Shown here piece by piece: positions 8,731 through 17,082 of a DNA stretch of 64,000 bases. Position 1 is the first letter of the stretch; every line of letters starts with the position of its first letter. The stretch lies in assembly GCA_028279885.1 (NCBI GenBank), contig JANQMX010000050.1, forward strand, positions 62,001 to 126,000, written 5' to 3'. The DNA comes from Rhodovibrionaceae bacterium. GTDB taxonomy: Bacteria > Pseudomonadota > Alphaproteobacteria > Kiloniellales > DSM-21159. The translations under genes were made by a program, and so were the position numbers. A model generated the notes under the pieces. The model was not told where the DNA came from. It ran no database searches and worked only from the letters and a program-made list of their open reading frames with translations.

Positions 8731-9851
8731 CGACCGACGACCCGCGTTTCGCGCTGGCGCTTACCGGCCAGCCTGAGCTTCTCGTCCTCCGGGCCGTAGA
8801 GGAAGGACAAGAGCACGTAGCGCGTGCCTTCGGTCACCGGCATGGCCTCGTGCAGTAGGGAGCAAGAGAAGACCACGGCTTCCCCCGTCGCCGGCTTGTA
8901 GAGGCCGGGGCCGTACTCGGGAAAGCGCAGGGTGCCGCCCTGATAGTCTTCGCTGTTGAGGTTTAGCGACATGGCGAAGCGGCGGTGGGCCCCGGCCGGC
9001 GTCAGGTTGTCCCGATGGATGCTGAAGTGGCCGCCCTCGGTCGCCGTGTAGCAGGCCACCTTGAAGGGCTCGAAGTGGGTGACTTGGAAGGAAAAGGCCT
9101 TGTGGATTTCCGGCACCACCCGGCGCCGCAGGAATTGCCGCACCTCCTCTGCCAAGACGCTGTCGAGAATGTGGTCGCGGCGCGACTTGATGCTGCGGTC
9201 GATGTGGTGCTCCTGCCGTCCGTCCGGATAGTCGCGCAGTGAGCCGGTCACGCGCGTCTCGCCGGTCTCGTACGACTCGATGAGCGTCTTGCAGAAAGTC
9301 GGGCTGAAGGCGCGCGGCACCATCAGCACCGGTGCGAAGCCGCGCATCTCCTGTGCCACGCCATCCTGGTCGTTCAGCAGCGCCAAGAGCTTTGCGGCAT
9401 GGTCGTTTTCCTCGACTTGGCGGTGTGACGCCAGCAGGCGGGCGTTGCTGTCCGCGACGAAGCTCGAGACATGGCTGACGCCGAAGACGGCCGGCTGGGC
9501 CGCCGTTGGGCGCGGCAGGCCGTAGAGCTCCGTCACGCGGCCGTCGGCATCGGAGAGAAAGGTGATCGGCGCCTGGCAGGCCGCAGCGGCTGAGGCGTTC
9601 TTCTCCAGGCTGTCGCCGGTGATGGCATAGAGATCGGCCCGCTCGGCCAGCGCTGCGCCAACCTCAGCAAAGCCCTTGAGGATTTGCTGCACGCCGGGTG
9701 ACCAGTAGCTCGGAAAGAACAGCAGCACCACGGCCTTGCCGGACAGGTCACGCGGCATGCCGACCGGTCTTACCAGCGGATCCTTCAGGAGAAAGCCCGG
9801 AAGGCTGTCGCCGGGCTCAAGCGATGCGGGAAGGGGAGAGGCAGGCTGCAT
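8727..9851 (-). CDS. Peroxiredoxin-like / 2-oxoglutarate-Fe(II) oxygenase fusion
   Basis: Two-domain protein of about 374 residues. The N-terminal half (about 10-165) reads as a thioredoxin-fold AhpC/Bcp-type domain, but the peroxidatic-Cys motif (P-x3-T/S-P-x-C) reads FFPSYWSPGVQQ, with Val in place of Cys. The C-terminal half (about 185-360) is a prolyl-4-hydroxylase-like oxygenase with the metal ligands HRD (IHRDNLTP) and the distal His in LLHEAMPVTEG, and the 2OG-binding Arg in GTRYVL. Both ligand sets look intact, so the oxygenase is probably active while the redox domain is not. The ATG at 9851 is chosen; a TTG at 9908 in frame would add 19 residues, and neither has a good ribosome site. 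A paralog with the same architecture starts beyond the window end at 63068-64000. It lies downstream of the VOC and DUF2237 genes on the same strand. Confidence 0.8.
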   Translation of the reverse strand: MQPASPLPASLEPGDSLPGFLLKDPLVRPVGMPRDLSGKAVVLLFFPSYWSPGVQQILKGFAEVGAALAERADLYAITGDSLEKNASAAAACQAPITFLSDADGRVTELYGLPRPTAAQPAVFGVSHVSSFVADSNARLLASHRQVEENDHAAKLLALLNDQDGVAQEMRGFAPVLMVPRAFSPTFCKTLIESYETGETRVTGSLRDYPDGRQEHHIDRSIKSRRDHILDSVLAEEVRQFLRRRVVPEIHKAFSFQVTHFEPFKVACYTATEGGHFSIHRDNLTPAGAHRRFAMSLNLNSEDYQGGTLRFPEYGPGLYKPATGEAVVFSCSLLHEAMPVTEGTRYVLLSFLYGPEDEKLRLAGKRQRETRVVGR

Positions 9852-9914
9852 GGCGATATTGGCGATGGGGTGCGGCGACTCGTCGTGCGATCTTCCCGCA
9901 AAGCCCAAGATGGC

Positions 9915-10757
9915 TCAAGCGGCAGCCGCGCTGCTCGCCTGCCTGGCGATCAGCATGCCGTGGGCTTCGGCTGCCGGCGTGACGCCGCTTGCCAAGCTTT
10001 TCCCCGACACAACGACGGCGGCAAAGCGCGGCCCTTGCGCCTGGCTCGGTGCTGGCTGGCCGAAGCGCGCCGCATAGGTCTGCGGCGTCAAGATGGAAAG
10101 GCGGTGCGGTCCGATGGCGTACTCGAGGCCGCCGTCCTCTGTCGTGGCGGCAACTCCCGCAAAGCTCTCGAAGAACGGCCGCTGCTCGATTGGCTCATTG
10201 GCCACCATCACCACCTCGGCAAGACCTTCCGCGCCATTGGCATGCTGTTGGTACTGCGGCTTCCAGAAGTTCTGCGGAAAGCGGTTGTGGCAGGTGAAGC
10301 AGGCCGCGCGGGGCATTGCCTCGGATGTGGCAAAGGCCAGCGAGAAGGCGACCGTCACCTCCGAGCCGTCCGGCTGGCGCGCCTGTCGCTCGAAGTCGAA
10401 GGGGGCATAGCCGCCCAGCCTCGCCTCGGCGAAGCGCTGCGCATCGCCGCGACTGTCATCGCCGGAAAGCACCAGCATCGAGAGGCCTTCGCCGTCTGCA
10501 ACAAACTCGCGGCTATAGGCGCCGAAGCTGAAGCGTGGCGGCGTCTCATCGCGGCCATGCTCGGGAATGAGCTCCGGTCGCTCAATCTCCAGGACTTCGA
10601 TGAAGCTCCTGTCGGGGAACTGGACCAGCCGGTTGGCGGTGCCCCAGGCATGCTGGGCCCGCGGCGTGAGGGTGAAGCCCAGCGCCTCGTAGGTCGCCGC
10701 GGCGGCATCCAGGTTCGTCACCGTGTGGACGATGTGGTCGATTTGACGCTTGGTCAT
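9915..10757 (-). CDS. VOC-family (glyoxalase-like) protein
   Basis: Vicinal-oxygen-chelate fold protein of 280 residues. The N-terminus MTKRQIDHIVHTVTNLDAAA and YEALGFTLTPRAQH give the first beta-alpha-beta module with a candidate metal His; MSLxxE-like elements are not obvious. A central FTCHNRFPQNFWKP stretch and a second module after residue 170 match the two-module glyoxalase-like group (PF13468 type). It lies 20 bases downstream of the DUF2237 gene on the same strand, and its stop is close to the oxygenase fusion, so the three may be one operon. The reaction is not assignable. Confidence 0.78.
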   Translation of the reverse strand: MTKRQIDHIVHTVTNLDAAAATYEALGFTLTPRAQHAWGTANRLVQFPDRSFIEVLEIERPELIPEHGRDETPPRFSFGAYSREFVADGEGLSMLVLSGDDSRGDAQRFAEARLGGYAPFDFERQARQPDGSEVTVAFSLAFATSEAMPRAACFTCHNRFPQNFWKPQYQQHANGAEGLAEVVMVANEPIEQRPFFESFAGVAATTEDGGLEYAIGPHRLSILTPQTYAARFGQPAPSQAQGPRFAAVVVSGKSLASGVTPAAEAHGMLIARQASSAAAA

Positions 10758-10777
10758 GGCTGCTCTCGCGAACTGGG

Positions 10778-11167
10778 TCAGTTGAGGTCGAGGGCGTGCT
10801 GCTTCAGCACCTCGAAGGAGATGAAGTCCAGCACCCGCTTGTGGGTCGCGGTGAGCTTGACCGGCGGGGCAAAGCCAGCCTCCAGCGCCTCGACCCAGCG
10901 CGCGGCGCAGAGGCACCAGCGATCGCCGGGCTTCAGGCCCGGGAAGCCGAAGTCCGGCTGCGGCGTCGAGAGGTCGTTGCCGCGCGACTTGCTGAAGGCG
11001 AGAAAGTCGGCATTGACCTCGGCACAGACGACATGGGCACCGAAGTCCTGCGGCCCGGTCTCGCAATTGCCGCTGCGGTAGAAACCGGTCATGGGATCGG
11101 TGCAGCAGCTCTGCAGCGGCTCGCCGAGTACGTTCAACTGCGTGTCTGCGCTTTGCAGGTCCGCCAT
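10778..11167 (-). CDS. DUF2237 family protein
   Basis: Small cytoplasmic protein of 129 residues matching the DUF2237 family. The marks are NVLGEPLQSCCTDPMTGFYR near the N-terminus, HVVCAEVNADFLAFSKSRGNDLS in the centre and GDRWCLCAARW towards the C-terminus. Several conserved Cys residues are visible. The function of the family is unknown. The start ATG at 11167 gives the usual family length; the longer reading frame upstream crosses the divergent GNAT promoter. It is first of a probable minus-strand operon with the VOC protein. Confidence 0.85.
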   Translation of the reverse strand: MADLQSADTQLNVLGEPLQSCCTDPMTGFYRSGNCETGPQDFGAHVVCAEVNADFLAFSKSRGNDLSTPQPDFGFPGLKPGDRWCLCAARWVEALEAGFAPPVKLTATHKRVLDFISFEVLKQHALDLN

Positions 11168-11260
11168 GGCTGCCTTTCCTTTTTCCACGAGCGCTGTCGT
11201 GCTCGGACTTATACACTTCGGTGCCATATCGGCGGCAAGGTGCGGTGGAGCAAGGCAAGC

Positions 11261-11731
11261 ATGACAAGAAAGCGCGAGATCGCTCTGAGAGCCGCACACT
11301 CGGATGAGGCCGGCGCTTTGAGCCGGATTGCCTTCGCGTCCAAAGCCCATTGGGGCTATGACGCGGATTTCATGGCGGCATGCCGCGAGGAGCTAACCGT
11401 CAGCGAGGCGCACATCGGTGAACGCAGCGTTCTGGTGGCCGAGCGTGACGGCGTGTTGTTGGGCTTCGGCGGTCTCAGCATGCGTGAAGACGGCGAGCCG
11501 GAGATCTGGCATCTCTTCGTGGCGCCGGAGGCGATGGGGCAGGGGGCTGGTCGCCTGCTCACGGAAGCGCTGATCGACCGAGCGCGCGCTAGCGGTGCCC
11601 CGCGCCTCTGGGTCGAATCCGATCCCAATGCCGAGAGCTTTTACCAGGCCTGTGGCTTCCACCGGGTGGGGGAGACGCCGTCAGGCTCGATTGCCGGACG
11701 CAGCCTGCCGCTCCTGGTCATGGATTTTTAG
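11261..11731 (+). CDS. GNAT-family N-acetyltransferase
   Basis: Acetyl-CoA-dependent acetyltransferase of 156 residues. The acetyl-CoA-binding motif A appears as LFVAPEAMGQGAGRLLTEAL (about 86-105) and motif B as NAESFYQACGF near 128. An SKAHWGYDADFM segment near the N-terminus is seen in a common proteobacterial subgroup. The substrate is not predictable. The ATG at 11261 is the first in frame after the divergent DUF2237 start; the ribosome site is weak (GGCAAGC). It converges on the serine hydrolase gene. Confidence 0.85.
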   Translation: MTRKREIALRAAHSDEAGALSRIAFASKAHWGYDADFMAACREELTVSEAHIGERSVLVAERDGVLLGFGGLSMREDGEPEIWHLFVAPEAMGQGAGRLLTEALIDRARASGAPRLWVESDPNAESFYQACGFHRVGETPSGSIAGRSLPLLVMDF

Positions 11732-11762
11732 GGTCGATAGAGGCGAGTGCGTTCCTGGTCGA

Positions 11763-12788
11763 TCAGGTCGTTTCGACGTGGGAGATGCTGCGCTCGATGA
11801 GTGCGCGAAGCTGGGTGAAGTAACCGCCGGACCGGGCAGGCCGGGTCGGATCGGAGGTGATGGCGATGGACATGTCGAGCCCGGGAACGACCACCAGCAG
11901 CTGTCCGCCATAACCGCGCCCATAGGCTGCGGCCCGTCCAGCGAAACGGGTCAAGAACCAGCCATAGCCGTAGGCATCGCCCGACCAAGGAGAACGGGCG
12001 CGCGGCTGCCAGGAGGCAGTTATCCATTGCTGGCTGATGACTTGCCGGTCCCCATGGCGTCCTCCGTTGAGGACGACGCTGCCGAGCTGGGCGAGCGCAC
12101 GCGGGCGCAGTGCCATCTCATTGCCGCCAAGATAACGCCCTTGCGGATCGCGGACCCAGGCCGGGATGTCGATGCCAAGCGGCTCGCCCAGCCAGCCGCG
12201 TGCCATCTCCAGCAGGCTCTCGCCGCTCGCTCGAGACAGGGCAGCCCCAAGGATGTGCCAGGCGCCGGTCGAATAGATGAAGCGCCCGCCCGGGGTGTCG
12301 ACGAGATTTCGGCTCAGCGCATGCTCGACCCAGTCGGCGCTGGCGATCCAAGGGCCGTAGTCGCGGCCCGAGGTACTGGCAAGGCCGGCTTGCATCGATA
12401 GGAGATGACCGATCGTCAGCCTGTCACGGCCATCGCCGAAGGGCGCGTGCCCGAGCAGCGGAAGAACACGCTGATCGGGCCCTGTCAGAATGCCGCGGTC
12501 GATGGCGATGCCGGCAAGAAGCGCATGGATCGTCTTAGACACCGATTTTATGTTTGCAGGCCGTTCGAGTCCTGGGCCACGGAAGGCCTCGGCATAGACG
12601 GTCTCGCCACCGCGATTGAGCACAAGCGCATGGAGCTGAGGGAGCTCAGCGGCGTGGTCGGAGATTGGATCGTTCGGGCCTGGCAACGTTCGCGCGATCG
12701 CGGACGGGGCAGCGAACAGAGCCGTGGCACCGCCGACGAAAGCACGCCGCGTCAGGGCGAGGGATGTGTAGGGCGCGGAGAGCATCAT
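11763..12788 (-). CDS. Serine hydrolase, beta-lactamase/penicillin-binding-like fold, Tat signal
   Basis: Protein of 341 residues of the class C beta-lactamase-related family. The SxxK nucleophile motif is SVSK (about residues 82-85), the YxN position reads YSTG (about 170) and a GYGW segment occupies the late region. The N-terminus has LTRRAFVGG followed by a hydrophobic stretch, indicating Tat export. Members act as esterases, amidases or peptidases on peptidoglycan or D-amino-acid peptides; resistance cannot be inferred. It starts 49 bases after the end of the threonine ammonia-lyase gene on the same strand, and may be cotranscribed with it. Confidence 0.85.
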   Translation of the reverse strand: MMLSAPYTSLALTRRAFVGGATALFAAPSAIARTLPGPNDPISDHAAELPQLHALVLNRGGETVYAEAFRGPGLERPANIKSVSKTIHALLAGIAIDRGILTGPDQRVLPLLGHAPFGDGRDRLTIGHLLSMQAGLASTSGRDYGPWIASADWVEHALSRNLVDTPGGRFIYSTGAWHILGAALSRASGESLLEMARGWLGEPLGIDIPAWVRDPQGRYLGGNEMALRPRALAQLGSVVLNGGRHGDRQVISQQWITASWQPRARSPWSGDAYGYGWFLTRFAGRAAAYGRGYGGQLLVVVPGLDMSIAITSDPTRPARSGGYFTQLRALIERSISHVETT

Positions 12789-12837
12789 CGTGTTTGAATA
12801 TCTGTCCCCGCCGAAGGCCTGTTCAACTGTTTGTTTA

Positions 12838-14070
12838 TCAACTCAGGCCGTCGCTCGAGCGGCTGGAGAGCACACGGCTGGCGAAGCCGTCGCCGCGCAG
12901 GCCGTCGATGATCTCTTGCACGTGCTCGCGGTTGCGCGTTTCCAGCACAAAGTCGATATCCGCCTGCTTAGGCGGCACGTCGGCGAAGAGGCGCTGGTGA
13001 AAGACTTCGATGATGTTGGCGCCGCTGCGGCCGATGATCTGGCTGAGGCGGGCCATGGTGCCCGGCTGGTCAATGATCTCGACCCTCAGTCGAACCAGCC
13101 GGCCGTCGCGCACCAATCCGCGCGCCAGCACGCTGGACAGCAGGCGCACGTCGATGTTGCCGCCGCAGATGATCGCGGCGACGGTCTTGCCGGCGAAGCG
13201 CTCGGGAAAGCGCAACATGGCGGCAACGCCCGCTGCGCCGGCGCCTTCTGCGACGATTTTCTGATCCTCGACAAGGCAGTGGATGGCTTGCTCGATGCTG
13301 CTCTCGTCGACCAGCAGGATGTCGCTCACCAGTTTCTCGATGATGGGCCGGGTCAGCTTGCCGGGGTTTTTCACGGCGATGCCGTCGGCCAAGGTGGTGC
13401 CGCCGGAAGTCGGAACCTCGTTGTGCAGGGCCTGGTACATGGACGGGAAGAGGGCCGCTTCGACGCCGATGATCTCGACCTCGGGCTTTAGCGTCTTGGC
13501 CGCCGTCGCAATGCCGGAGATGATGCCGCCGCCGCCGATCGGCACGACGATGCAGTCCACCTCCGGAAGGTCTTCCAGCAGTTCCAGCCCGATTGAGCCT
13601 TGCCCGGCGACGATCAGCGGATCGTCGTAGGGATGCACGAAACGCAGCTCGTCTTGCTCGGCAATCTCGCGCGCGGAGAGAAAAGAGGCATCGAGGGTAT
13701 CGCCGGCCAACACGACCCGGGCGCCGTAGGCGCGGGTGCGCTCGACTTTGGTGAAGGGGGCGAACTCCGGCATGACGATGGTGGCCGGAATGCCGAGCCG
13801 CCTAGCGTGGTAGGCGACGCCCTGGGCGTGATTGCCGGCCGACATGGCGATGACGCCGTTCAACTCCGGTTCATCGCGGGCGAGGGTGCTCAGCTTGACG
13901 TAGGCGCCGCGGTCCTTGAAGGAGCCCGTCGCCTGTAGCGACTCCAGCTTGAGATGCAGGCGGCAGCCGATGTCCGCGCCGATGCGCTCTGCCGGCACCA
14001 GCGGCGTGCGCACCACTTGGCCTTTCAAGGTCTCGGCCGCGGCACGGATGTCATCGATGGTCACAGTCAT
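12838..14070 (-). CDS. ilvA: Threonine ammonia-lyase (threonine dehydratase) with ACT domain
   Basis: PLP enzyme of 410 residues that deaminates threonine (or serine) to 2-oxobutanoate and ammonia. The PLP Lys is in ATGSFKDRGA (about residue 58), the Gly-rich phosphate loop is PIGGGGIISG (about 188), and a C-terminal ACT domain (about 330-400) starts LVRLRVEIIDQPGTM. One ACT domain and this length match the short IlvA/TdcB type found in many alphaproteobacteria, where it can feed isoleucine synthesis. The ribosome site GGGGAAG precedes the ATG. It lies 83 bases downstream of the penicillin acylase gene on the same strand. Confidence 0.9.
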   Translation of the reverse strand: MTVTIDDIRAAAETLKGQVVRTPLVPAERIGADIGCRLHLKLESLQATGSFKDRGAYVKLSTLARDEPELNGVIAMSAGNHAQGVAYHARRLGIPATIVMPEFAPFTKVERTRAYGARVVLAGDTLDASFLSAREIAEQDELRFVHPYDDPLIVAGQGSIGLELLEDLPEVDCIVVPIGGGGIISGIATAAKTLKPEVEIIGVEAALFPSMYQALHNEVPTSGGTTLADGIAVKNPGKLTRPIIEKLVSDILLVDESSIEQAIHCLVEDQKIVAEGAGAAGVAAMLRFPERFAGKTVAAIICGGNIDVRLLSSVLARGLVRDGRLVRLRVEIIDQPGTMARLSQIIGRSGANIIEVFHQRLFADVPPKQADIDFVLETRNREHVQEIIDGLRGDGFASRVLSSRSSDGLS

Positions 14071-14153
14071 GGTCGCTTCCCCCGCGTGCAGCCTAGCCCA
14101 GTTCTCGATATCGCGCATCTTCGGCAGCTCTTGCGGGCTGCCGGATGCCTGGC

Positions 14154-16553
14154 TCAATCGACCGGCAATAGCCGCAAGCGGTGTGTGGGGGATTCTCCGG
14201 GGCCGACCAGTTTTGTGTAGACGCCGTCGCGCCAATCCTCAGCGAGGCTGTGACGGTAGCGGGAAAGGGGGTGGCCGCTGATGCCGGGCGCCACCATGAA
14301 GCGGGAATTGTCGAGATCCGAGAGGTCGTAGACGGCGCGCAGGCTGGCGCCGTGCACATGCTCGAAAAGGCGGCCCTTGTCCGCAAAGACCGGGGTGCCG
14401 CGGCTCACGGTATAGAAGTCGCCGTCGGTCGCCAGCTCTTCCGAGAGCAGGCCGCCAACAAGCGGAACATGGCGAAACACCTGATGCGGGAAACGGGCTT
14501 TATGGAAGTCGCCCCAGGTCAGGTCCTGCCAGCCGTCACCGCCGCGGGCTTCAATCAACTGGATGGCGCTGTTCAAGGCGATGCCCAGCAGCTCATTGCA
14601 GCTTTCAACGGTCGGTGTGTCCTGCAGATCGCACCAGGCTGGCGCTTCGCGCAGTACGTGGAGGATGGCGCGCGCGTTCCAGTGGTGGAAGTCATCGGCC
14701 AGCTCACCAAGCTCGTCAGCGAAGAGGGCGAGGTTGATCTGCCGGAGCCAGGCGGAGAACAGGAGGGGCTCGGCCGCATCGGCTGCCATGGTGCCGTCCC
14801 AGTCGGCGAGCCGCCGCAGCGCCTCCTCGGCCTCGGCGCCTTCGACGCGCGCATCCAGCAGGTAGGGTAGCAACTCGCGCGCCATGCTCGAGCGGGCGTC
14901 GAGCTGCAAAGCCATCATCCCGTCCATGCCGTGTCGGGAGTCCTGGGCCAAGGCCTCGAGGATGCGCTCGGCGCGATGTGGCGGCGGCCATTGGGCGGCC
15001 AGCTCATAGGGGTAGTCGGGACCGACCAGACGGTTGTTGGCGTTGACCAGAAGGCCGTCGGCCGGGTTGAGCGCGTGCGGCATCTTCTCGAAGGGCACGA
15101 AACCCGACCAGATGCGCTCCCGCGTCCAGCCTTCGACCGGCACCAAGCCGTCGTGCCCCTCTCGAATTGGGGAGAGGCCGGGCGTATAGAAGCCGATGTT
15201 GCCGTCTACATCTGCAAAAAAGATGTTTTGCTGCGGTGCTTTCAGCCGCGACATGGCACCGACGAAGTCGTCCCAGTTGCGGGCCTGGTTGAGCAGCAAC
15301 AGAGCGTCGGCGGAGGTGTCTGCTTCCTGCAGTGCCGTCCACGCCAGAGACAGAACTTCGCCGCCGTCTGGCGCGACGCGATCGAGTGTGGCGACACTGG
15401 AGGTGGTGGTGTCGGATATCACAGGGCCGAAGCGCGTTCGCCGCAGGGTGACTTTCTCGAACTCGTCGTCTCCGAGCGGAATGCGCACCGTCCGGGTCTC
15501 GAAGGGCTCCGATCCAGATGGCGTGAGGTAACGCTCCGGGTCTTCCGGGTCGATCTTCTCACGCACTAGGTCCTGCGTGTCGGTGTAGGGCGTGGTCATG
15601 CCCCAGGCGATATGGCCGTTGTGGCCCATCACCAAAAACGGCACACCGGGCGAGCTGACTCCTGCTAGCACACCCCCGGGCATTTCGATGCGCACCGGAT
15701 ACCAGATGCCCGGTGAGGTGAGGCCGAGATGAGGATCGCTGGCCAGGACCGGCTTGCCACTGTCCGTTTTGTCTCCGGACAGCACCCAGGCGTTGCTGGC
15801 GCCGGGATTGCGTAGCTCTTCCGGCAGGGCAGCAAGCCACGTCTCGGCAGGGTCCCCTGTCCGTCCGCTCTCACGCCAGGCGCGGCCAACCCCGGTCAGC
15901 GTGGTCGCGCTGTCCGCCGGCAGGTCGGGAAACAGCACTTGAAGCTGCTCCGGCGACAGCGCCGTGGCGAGGCGGGCGTAGCGCTCCTCCTGGTTCCAGT
16001 TGGTTGAGAGCTGCAGGGCTTTCAGCTTGCCCCACATGAGGCTGGCCGCCGGTCGCCAGGGCTCAGGGTCGGCGCCGAAGATATAGAACTCTGGCGGCCA
16101 GGGCCCCTCGTGCTGTTCCAGATAGGCATTGATACCGCGGGCATAGGCGTCCAGCGCGTCCTGCGTTTCAGGCAGCAGGGCCGGCAGCGAGCGCTCCGCC
16201 TGACCGGCGAGGTCCAGGCTGAGCATGAGTTTATCGAAGGGAAGGGCCCGCCGACCCACGGCTTCCGCAAGTCGGCCTTCGACGACTCGGCGTAGCATCT
16301 CGAGCTGGCCGAGACGGTCCTGGGCGTGGACATAGCCGAGCGCGAAGCGGGCATCGGTCGGGTTGGCCGCCCGGATCGTCACAATGCCTCGATCGTCACG
16401 GAGAATCTCAACGGGCGCGGTCAGGCCGGAAACCTGTGCCTCACCATCGAGCGTGGGCAAGCCACCGCGGGACCACAGTACCAGCCCACCGCCAATGATC
16501 AGCAATATCGCGGCGAGGCCGAGGAGCGAATAGGTGGTCCGCCGCAAAGCCAT
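14154..16553 (-). CDS. Penicillin acylase family protein (Ntn hydrolase)
   Basis: Autoprocessing N-terminal-nucleophile amidohydrolase of 799 residues. An N-terminal hydrophobic segment (YSLLGLAAILLIIGGGLVLW, about 7-26) anchors or exports it to the periplasm. The precursor would be cleaved before the Ser of PGASNAWVLSG (about residue 245), which becomes the beta-subunit nucleophile, and the following SDPHLGL motif fits the family. The large C-terminal beta region includes the NNRLVGPDYPY signature. Homologs include acyl-homoserine-lactone acylases and amide hydrolases. Whether it degrades signals, antibiotics or peptide amides is not known. The start at 16553 gives a clean signal anchor; upstream in-frame codons are less likely. 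Confidence 0.9.
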   Translation of the reverse strand: MALRRTTYSLLGLAAILLIIGGGLVLWSRGGLPTLDGEAQVSGLTAPVEILRDDRGIVTIRAANPTDARFALGYVHAQDRLGQLEMLRRVVEGRLAEAVGRRALPFDKLMLSLDLAGQAERSLPALLPETQDALDAYARGINAYLEQHEGPWPPEFYIFGADPEPWRPAASLMWGKLKALQLSTNWNQEERYARLATALSPEQLQVLFPDLPADSATTLTGVGRAWRESGRTGDPAETWLAALPEELRNPGASNAWVLSGDKTDSGKPVLASDPHLGLTSPGIWYPVRIEMPGGVLAGVSSPGVPFLVMGHNGHIAWGMTTPYTDTQDLVREKIDPEDPERYLTPSGSEPFETRTVRIPLGDDEFEKVTLRRTRFGPVISDTTTSSVATLDRVAPDGGEVLSLAWTALQEADTSADALLLLNQARNWDDFVGAMSRLKAPQQNIFFADVDGNIGFYTPGLSPIREGHDGLVPVEGWTRERIWSGFVPFEKMPHALNPADGLLVNANNRLVGPDYPYELAAQWPPPHRAERILEALAQDSRHGMDGMMALQLDARSSMARELLPYLLDARVEGAEAEEALRRLADWDGTMAADAAEPLLFSAWLRQINLALFADELGELADDFHHWNARAILHVLREAPAWCDLQDTPTVESCNELLGIALNSAIQLIEARGGDGWQDLTWGDFHKARFPHQVFRHVPLVGGLLSEELATDGDFYTVSRGTPVFADKGRLFEHVHGASLRAVYDLSDLDNSRFMVAPGISGHPLSRYRHSLAEDWRDGVYTKLVGPGESPTHRLRLLPVD

Positions 16554-17082
16554 CAGTAGAACGCGGCCAAACTCCCCGCGTTTGCTGCCCTGCTCCGATG
16601 ATTTCTCTTGTCGCTGTGACACCTGACCGACCTTTGGAAACTCGGCCAAGACTTGGCAAGTGGGGCCCGGCCAAGCAAGCGCAAAGAGAACCACGCCTGC
16701 GCAAGCGGCCTATGCAGTAGACTCTGTTTCCGCAGTCAGGGCAGGCTTTGAGAGGCAGCACAAAAACGGCTGTTTCGTGACCGTTTCACGTAACTGAAAC
16801 AGTAGTTAAACCATTCAAGAATAGCCAAAATTTGTCTCAAGTGCCGTCTTCCGTGGCTATCCCGTGATCGCGGGAGGCCCAGGGTGGGACCACGCTTGAG
16901 CGCCACAAAGTGGTCGCTGGCCGCAGCTGCAACCATCGCGATACCCAGCATTCTAGATAAAAGCGATCCAATCGCTTGGCCGGACTGTTGGAGCAGCCCG
17001 GCGCATCGGGAACGAGGGACAACGTCAACCCTTGGCGCCGCGGGAGCCCCTCGCACGCCGTGAGAGAGGAGAAGTTCAAGGA
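16554..17082. other. Intergenic region between penicillin acylase and VPLPA-CTERM genes
   Basis: About 530 bases between divergently transcribed genes with no convincing coding sequence. It contains a nested palindrome at 16770-16802 (outer CTGTTTC/GAAACAG, inner CGTGA/TCACG) and a 7-bp inverted repeat AAGCGAT-CCA-ATCGCTT at 16961-16977. Either could be a regulator site for the divergent promoters. No promoter is called with confidence. Confidence 0.5.

Noticed and set aside
9870..11081. 403-codon plus-strand frame over VOC and DUF2237 genes
   Set aside because: Arg/Ala-rich translation without motifs, opposite two recognisable genes.
12838..16553. Antibiotic resistance island (penicillin acylase, beta-lactamase-like gene)
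   Set aside because: Both families are mostly housekeeping hydrolases; no mobile elements or resistance genes are near.
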